From NCBI GenBank assembly GCA_902516625.1, contig CABXYU010000001.1, positions 1 to 64,000 on the forward strand: a stretch of 64,000 nt of DNA. The letters are read 5' to 3'. Of the stretch, positions 59,224-64,000 are shown piece after piece; position 1 is the stretch's first letter; each line of letters begins with the position of its first letter. The notes under the pieces are model-generated. The model saw only the letters and a program-made list of their open reading frames with translations. It made no database searches and was not told where the DNA came from. The translations under genes were made by a program, and so were the position numbers. Origin of the DNA: an uncultured Pelagibacteraceae bacterium (GTDB lineage Bacteria; Pseudomonadota; Alphaproteobacteria; Pelagibacterales; Pelagibacteraceae).

Positions 59224-60109
59224 TTTCTTCAGTGCTTATAACAGAATTTTTCTTTAATAATATCGACAATAATTTTTCTATTGTTGGCAAAATATCTTTT
59301 CTATCCAAAACAATATCAACCTGACCCTTTTCCATTTGCCATTCAACGGTTTGAAAGTTATTCGGTAATTCAGTTTTTGTGGTAGCTTCGACAATTCTTT
59401 TTCCCGCAAATGCCATAGTTGCTCCTCTTTCACCAATACAAATATCACCTGTAGAAGCTATACTAGCTTGTAAACCACCAGTGCTGGGGCTTGCGACGAC
59501 AACAAGATAAGGTAGATTATTTTTTTTTAATTCATTAATTGCGATCGTCATTCGGGTCATTTGCATTAAACTAAGCATATTAGTCATCATTCTCATACCT
59601 CCTGAGCCGCTCACAAATATATATGGACATTTTTTTTCTATAGCTGTCTGAACTGATGCAAGTACATTTTCACCTTCATTCAGGGATATACTGCCTCCGA
59701 TAAATTTGAAGTTTACAGCGGATACAACAATATCAATGTCATTAATTTTAGCCTCACATGACAAAATCGCATTATCTTGTCCAGTTATTTTTTTTGCTTC
59801 TTTTAATCGATCTGTATATTTTTTTTTATCTTCCCAACGATAAGGATCCGGATCTGCAACTTTAGGGGAGTCTATTTTCGTCCAATTATTTTTACCAAAC
59901 CACATATCAAATCTTTGAGATGGTGTTTGATAATGATGAAAATTACATTCAGGACAAACAAAATTATTTTCTTCTATTATTTTTTTTTCAGTAGGAACAC
60001 CATGACAACTTATATACTTTGAAGCAGCTATTTCCGATTTAGTTGCTCTTTTACGTACAGCAGTTTTAATTTTATCTGCTACTGATATGATACGTGTGAT
60101 CCAATTCAT
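59177..60109 (-). CDS. accD: Acetyl-CoA carboxylase carboxyltransferase beta subunit
   Basis: 310 residues, crotonase-like carboxyltransferase core (FVSGSGGMRM, PSTGGLQASIASTGDICIGERGATMAFAGKR). The N-terminal zinc ribbon normally has two CxxC pairs; the second is intact (CPEC, 52-55) but the first is only Cys 35 followed by His 36, so the ribbon looks incomplete. First step of fatty acid synthesis together with AccA, not seen here. Overlaps trpA by four bases. Confidence 0.93.
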   Translation of the reverse strand: MNWITRIISVADKIKTAVRKRATKSEIAASKYISCHGVPTEKKIIEENNFVCPECNFHHYQTPSQRFDMWFGKNNWTKIDSPKVADPDPYRWEDKKKYTDRLKEAKKITGQDNAILSCEAKINDIDIVVSAVNFKFIGGSISLNEGENVLASVQTAIEKKCPYIFVSGSGGMRMMTNMLSLMQMTRMTIAINELKKNNLPYLVVVASPSTGGLQASIASTGDICIGERGATMAFAGKRIVEATTKTELPNNFQTVEWQMEKGQVDIVLDRKDILPTIEKLLSILLKKNSVISTEENETKKNTQSLSKVAS

Positions 60110-60906
60110 TTAATTTTATTTTTTAATTTTCTAACTACATTAGTAACATTTGTGACAGCATTTTGTCTGTTTTTAATTGATTTAGATATTTCCTTACAAA
60201 TTGCACTTCCAACAACTAATCCATCAGCTTTTTTCAAAGATTTTATAGTCTTTTCAGTAATACCGAATCCAATTGCAACATTTTTTGAGGGGTTTACTTT
60301 TTTAATTAATTTATAATTTTCCATAATTTTTTTTGTTGTTACTTTTAAAGCTGATCCAGTAGTGGATATCATTGAAATCATGTAAACCATATCGTGAGAA
60401 ATTTTGATTATTTCTCTCATTCTTTTTTTACTTGTAGTTGGTGCAATTAATTGAACAAAACATATAGAATTTTTTTTACATATTTGAGCGAATTTTTTGT
60501 TATCAGGATAAGATAAATCAACAACGATAAGACCGTTTACTCCTGCATCTCTACACCTTTTTACAAATTTCTTTTCCCCATAATTAAAAATCATTTGATA
60601 ATAGCCCATTAGTATTAAAGGTTTAGCGTTTTTATTTTTTTTATATTTTTTAACCATCTCAAAAACATTATTGAGTTTAATGCCATTTTTAAGGGCTCTA
60701 TAAGAACTATTTTGTATCTCTTTTCCATCTGCTGTGGGACAATTATGAGGGACTCCCCACTCAACCACATCTAAGTAACTTGAGATAGAATTTAAAATAT
60801 CTAAAGATATTTTTTTATTGTTGTCACCACACACTGTGTAGCTAATTAAAGCAGGTCTATTTTCTTTATTTGCATTTTTAAATGCATTAGCAATTATATT
60901 TTTCAT
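60106..60906 (-). CDS. trpA: Tryptophan synthase alpha subunit (divergent)
   Basis: Cleaves indole-3-glycerol phosphate. 266 residues. The catalytic Glu 49 and Asp 60 are both present, at the E. coli numbering (VEWGVPHNCPTADG), but FSDP between them is changed to HNCP, and the usual SRSGVTG loop reads SMISTTGSA. Phosphate-site residues (GFGI, VVGSAI) are retained. Overlaps trpB by four bases. Confidence 0.88.
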   Translation of the reverse strand: MKNIIANAFKNANKENRPALISYTVCGDNNKKISLDILNSISSYLDVVEWGVPHNCPTADGKEIQNSSYRALKNGIKLNNVFEMVKKYKKNKNAKPLILMGYYQMIFNYGEKKFVKRCRDAGVNGLIVVDLSYPDNKKFAQICKKNSICFVQLIAPTTSKKRMREIIKISHDMVYMISMISTTGSALKVTTKKIMENYKLIKKVNPSKNVAIGFGITEKTIKSLKKADGLVVGSAICKEISKSIKNRQNAVTNVTNVVRKLKNKIK

Positions 60907-62117
60907 TTAGGGTAATATCCAATATTCTCAATATAAATTTTTTTGTCTTTGTAGCCTGAACCACAATTATTTACGACTAAAACAGTATCCTTGTTTAGTT
61001 TGGGTGCAATTCGGATACACTCACTCCATGCATGTGCTGGTTCTAAACTTGGTCTAAGTTTTTCTAATTTTGTAACTAGCTTGAAGGCATTTAAAGCCTC
61101 TTTATCAGATGCGAATGTATAACGTGCTCTTTTAGAATCTTTTAAAAGGCCGTGCAAGGGACTCGAGCCCGGGTAGTCAAGTCCGGCTGAAAGTGAATGT
61201 GTATCAGAAATTTGGCCATCTTTGTCTGTTAAACAATATTGGGCCGCACCATGAAGAATTGCAACTCTAGCATTTGTAGCTAGAGGAGCTGCATACTTTG
61301 CTTCAACACCAATTAGCTCTACATGTTTTTTGTCGTAATCAATAAATTCATTCCAAAAGCCAAGCGCCGAGCTACCACCACCAATGACGTTAACAAGTTT
61401 TAATTTAGGTATTTTGCCAAATTCTTTAATTAACTGTCGTTTTAACTCCCTTGAAATTTGGGATGTCGACCACGCACATATCTTCATAAAGACATTTGCT
61501 CCAATTGCTGATCCTACGGCTAAGTGAGTGTTATCACAGTTAGAAACATAATGGCGCATACACTCAGATACAGCATCAACTAAAGTTTTTGATCCAGAAT
61601 CTACGGGCACAACTTCCGCACCAGCTTCTCTCATAAATTTTACATTAGGAGATTGTCTTTCAATATCTTTAGTACCCATAAAAATTTTGGCAGAAAGGTT
61701 CATTTTTTTTGCTGCTAAAGCAAGATTCTTACCAAACATTCCTGCTCCTGTATCCCCAGCTATAAATTTTTTACCAGACTCTTTACAAATTAAAGCATTT
61801 ACGGTTGCATGATATGCCTTGTGAGCATCCCCATTTATTGCAGAAACATCTTTACACCAAATTTGAGCACCACCAAGATGCTTTGTTAAATTCTTTAGGG
61901 GAAAGAACGGTGTTTCACCACCTAAATAATGTTTAAAGTAATAATCTCTTTTTTTTAGAAATTTTTTACTTTTTCTTAATTTTTCAAAAAGTTTTGATAA
62001 ATCTTCTATAGGTTTTCGAGCAGTTTCCGCTACAAAATTTCCTCCAAATTTACCATTGCCATAGAAGCCGTTTTTGTCATGTTGATCAATTAAAGGGATA
62101 TTCTTTTTAAGTTTCAT
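60903..62117 (-). CDS. trpB: Tryptophan synthase beta subunit (divergent)
   Basis: PLP enzyme joining indole and serine. 404 residues. The PLP Lys is at 100 (GDAHKAYHA in place of TGAHKINN). The catalytic acid position has Asp 122 (GDTGAGMFG) where ETGAGQHG normally has Glu. GGGSSALG binds the PLP phosphate, DKDGQISDTHSLSAGLDYPG and PSLEPAHA are kept, while the final SGRGDKD reads NCGSGYKDK. It is TrpB by context and fold, but an unusual one. Overlaps trpF by 11 bases. Confidence 0.88.
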   Translation of the reverse strand: MKLKKNIPLIDQHDKNGFYGNGKFGGNFVAETARKPIEDLSKLFEKLRKSKKFLKKRDYYFKHYLGGETPFFPLKNLTKHLGGAQIWCKDVSAINGDAHKAYHATVNALICKESGKKFIAGDTGAGMFGKNLALAAKKMNLSAKIFMGTKDIERQSPNVKFMREAGAEVVPVDSGSKTLVDAVSECMRHYVSNCDNTHLAVGSAIGANVFMKICAWSTSQISRELKRQLIKEFGKIPKLKLVNVIGGGSSALGFWNEFIDYDKKHVELIGVEAKYAAPLATNARVAILHGAAQYCLTDKDGQISDTHSLSAGLDYPGSSPLHGLLKDSKRARYTFASDKEALNAFKLVTKLEKLRPSLEPAHAWSECIRIAPKLNKDTVLVVNNCGSGYKDKKIYIENIGYYPK

Positions 62118-62736
62118 TTTTTATTTTATTTACATTATTTAAAAAAATTTCTATTTTCGATTTATCTTTTAATCCAGAAGTTTCTAGGCCACCTGATATA
62201 TCAATAATATCTGCTATTTCTGCAACATTTTCAAGATTATCATCAAACTGTATATTGCCTGCTATCATCACTTCTTTATCAAATTGAACATTTTTTAATA
62301 AAGAGTGATCGAAAGACTCACTTTTTTCATAACCTTTGCTATCAAATAAATAAATATCTGAAATATTCCTATAAAGTTTATATTTTTCTACATCTTTAAG
62401 ATCTTTAATAGTTAAAGCAGTAATAATTTTTTTATTATACTTTTGTTTAATTTTTTTTATTTCATCTGGTGTGCAGTCATAAATTTGATAATAATCAAAA
62501 GGAAGGTGTTTAATTTTTTCTAAAATATCTCCATCAGGTTTTACAAGAACTGCTACAAAATAAGATTTCTTTTTATCTAATGTTAAAAGTTCATTAAGTT
62601 TTTCAATATTTACATATCTCGAGCTTTTTTTATAATTGCAAATGAAACCAATAAATTGAGGTGGGTAAGGGTGATTGATAATAAAATTAAGAGTATCAAG
62701 ATCTGAGATCCCACAGATTTTTGACCCATTAATCAT
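62107..62736 (-). CDS. trpF: Phosphoribosylanthranilate isomerase (divergent)
   Basis: 209 residues, TIM barrel. The catalytic Cys is in KICGI (about residue 8) and the catalytic Asp in YLFDSKG. AGNIQFDDNLENV and DISGGLETSGLKDKSKI are the phosphate-binding end. VQLHG is replaced by YQIYD. Next to trpB and pyrF, which supports the call. Confidence 0.85.
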   Translation of the reverse strand: MINGSKICGISDLDTLNFIINHPYPPQFIGFICNYKKSSRYVNIEKLNELLTLDKKKSYFVAVLVKPDGDILEKIKHLPFDYYQIYDCTPDEIKKIKQKYNKKIITALTIKDLKDVEKYKLYRNISDIYLFDSKGYEKSESFDHSLLKNVQFDKEVMIAGNIQFDDNLENVAEIADIIDISGGLETSGLKDKSKIEIFLNNVNKIKNET

Positions 62737-63425
62737 TTATTTAAGTGATCAATTAATCTTTGAGTATTATTTCTGATATTTCCTTTTATTAACGATCTTC
62801 CCATTACAATGCCTGACACTTTATTTCTAAAAGCATCATTAGGGGTCATTACTCTCGATTGATCGTTAGCACTATCTCCAGGCAGTCTTATTCCAGGCGT
62901 TACAATAAATAAGTTTTTATATTTTTTTCTAACCATTTTGGCTTCTAGTGCAGAGCAAACTATACCATCACAGTTTGATTTCTTGATTAGCCCAGCTTGT
63001 TTTAAAACTAATTGTTCTACAGACTTTGTATGTCCCATTTCTTTAAGCGATTTATTGTTAAGACTTGTTAGAATTGTAACGGCGAGTACTTTTAAATCTT
63101 TATTGATTGATTTAGCTTTCTTTTTGATAGCTTTTAACATTTCAAAACCACCATTCGCATGGACAGTTATATATTTACATTTTTTAAGATCTTTTAAGCT
63201 GTCTAATGCAGCTAATGCTGTTTGTGGAATATCATTAATTTTTAAATCTAGCCAAAATTCTTTTTTAAAATTTTCTAAAAATTTTCTTCCATTTTTAGAG
63301 TAAAAAAATTGTAGTCCAAACTTCGGAACAACTTTGAGTTTATTTGTATGGGTTTGTTTTATGATTTTTTTTATTTCACTTAAATTAGAAGTATCACAGG
63401 CAACAAATATTTTATTCTTTTTCAT
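62733..63425 (-). CDS. pyrF: Orotidine 5'-phosphate decarboxylase
   Basis: Last step of UMP synthesis. 230 residues, TIM barrel. The active-site DLKINDIPQTA (Asp-x-Lys-x2-Asp pattern), VTPGIRLPG and GIVMGRSLI are present. Overlaps trpF by four bases and ihfB by 14, so it is in the same operon. Confidence 0.95.
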   Translation of the reverse strand: MKKNKIFVACDTSNLSEIKKIIKQTHTNKLKVVPKFGLQFFYSKNGRKFLENFKKEFWLDLKINDIPQTALAALDSLKDLKKCKYITVHANGGFEMLKAIKKKAKSINKDLKVLAVTILTSLNNKSLKEMGHTKSVEQLVLKQAGLIKKSNCDGIVCSALEAKMVRKKYKNLFIVTPGIRLPGDSANDQSRVMTPNDAFRNKVSGIVMGRSLIKGNIRNNTQRLIDHLNK

Positions 63426-63705
63426 TATTTAATTTTTTAAACAACTCTTTAGACATTTTAAAGTGAATTGTTTTTTTTTCGGGAGTATTTACCTTTTCAC
63501 CTGTTTTCGGGTTTCTCGAAATTCTTGCTTTTTGTGTATTTGTAAAAAAAACTCCAAATGTCCTTAGTTCTACACGCTCACCTCTTTTAAGAGTTTCTTT
63601 GATTTCTTTGAGAATAATTTCAGAGAACTTTTCCAGGTCTTTTTTTAAAAAATTTGGATAGTTCTTGGAAAGTTGTTTTAAAAGCTTTGATTTTACAATA
63701 GCCAA
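63412..63705 (-). CDS. ihfB: Integration host factor beta-type DNA-binding protein
   Basis: 97 residues of the HU/IHF family: VELRTFGVFFTNTQKARISRNPKTGEKV is the DNA-binding arm with the minor-groove Pro. Position between rpsA and pyrF/trp matches alphaproteobacterial ihfB. Bends DNA. Overlaps pyrF by 14 bases. Confidence 0.92.
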   Translation of the reverse strand: MAIVKSKLLKQLSKNYPNFLKKDLEKFSEIILKEIKETLKRGERVELRTFGVFFTNTQKARISRNPKTGEKVNTPEKKTIHFKMSKELFKKLNNEKE

Positions 63706-63720
63706 TTTAAATCTTCTGAG

Positions 63721-64000
63721 TTATTTTTTTTCTTTATCCTTTTTTTTCAAATCTTGTGACAAAGATGAAAACGGCAAATTTTTTCCTGAACCTTCTGCCC
63801 CATATTTCTCCAGAGCCTCCTTTTTTTCAATTTCTTCTAAAAGTTTAATACTTAAATTTACTTTGCGTTTATTCAAATCTAAATCTGCAATGGCGCAGTC
63901 AATTCTTTCTCCCCCAGTAAATCTTGAAGGTCTTGCATCTGCTGAATTGATTGCAATTTGAGATTTTTTAATTGTGAAATCCATTTCACAACCTTCTGGT
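63721..64000 (-). CDS. rpsA: 30S ribosomal protein S1, C-terminal end
   Basis: Only the last about 93 residues are in the window; the frame remains open at the right edge. The sequence has the end of the final S1 domain (IDCAIADLDLNKRKVNLSIKLLEE) and the Lys/Glu tail typical of S1, and is followed 15 bases later by ihfB, as in other Proteobacteria. Confidence 0.9.
   Translation of the reverse strand, partial: PEGCEMDFTIKKSQIAINSADARPSRFTGGERIDCAIADLDLNKRKVNLSIKLLEEIEKKEALEKYGAEGSGKNLPFSSLSQDLKKKDKEKK

Overview
The window is compact, AT-rich DNA with very short or overlapping intergenic spaces, from a streamlined alphaproteobacterium. A SAR11 ('Candidatus Pelagibacter'-like) genome is the best fit. 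This rests on gene content and order: the rpmH-rnpA-yidD-yidC-argB-dapD-dapE block, the trxA-folC-accD-trpA-trpB-trpF-pyrF-ihfB-rpsA block, murA-DUF2948-hisD, a RegB-type kinase, CobS/CobT, and a tRNA-His without the G-1:C73 pair. The assignment is inference; no database search was possible.

Region by region. 1-2711 holds the 3' part of gltB, facing an alpha/beta hydrolase. 3493-13057 is a translation block: glycosyltransferase, thrS, infC, rpmI, rplT, pheS, pheT, lepA. 13059-16483 is a small glycan-type cluster (GT61-like protein, SAM methyltransferase, GT17-like transferase, NAD-dependent epimerase). tRNA-Ser(GGA), gyrB and a RegB-like sensor kinase follow, then cobT-cobS-DnaJ-like on the minus strand and bolA. 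aroK-aroB lie before a secreted protein of unknown function and def-fmt-truA. A bacterial SET-domain protein and a histone-deacetylase-family protein sit at the convergent junction with dapE-dapD-HAD-argB-yidC-yidD-rnpA-rpmH. 36968-45916 has a VTT membrane protein, a GC-rich candidate structured RNA, dcd, murA, hisD, infA, tRNA-Phe, a cold-shock gene and a tRNA-His-hisS-hisZ-hisG group.

45917-57640 is the accessory-looking part. It starts with an unrecognised lysine-rich protein, tRNA-half-like direct repeats and a phage-type PD-(D/E)XK exonuclease. A tightly packed plus-strand array follows: tiny ORFs, a small possible DNA-binding protein, a Hsp90/GHKL-type ATPase fused to an HExxH metallopeptidase, an ARPP-1/DUF6569 protein, RmuC, a coiled-coil protein, exonuclease I (SbcB), a very large TM0106-type nuclease-helicase and a small basic protein. 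It ends at trxA, the place where many alphaproteobacteria carry addAB. This is the best candidate for an undescribed system, perhaps a replacement DNA-end-processing or defence module.

57641-64000 returns to core metabolism: trxA, then minus-strand folC, accD, trpA, trpB, trpF, pyrF, ihfB and the 3' end of rpsA. The tryptophan synthase subunits depart visibly from textbook motifs while keeping catalytic residues. Two of the three tRNAs (Phe and His) carry an unusual D-loop/T-loop contact: A18 with G55 in place of G18 with U55.
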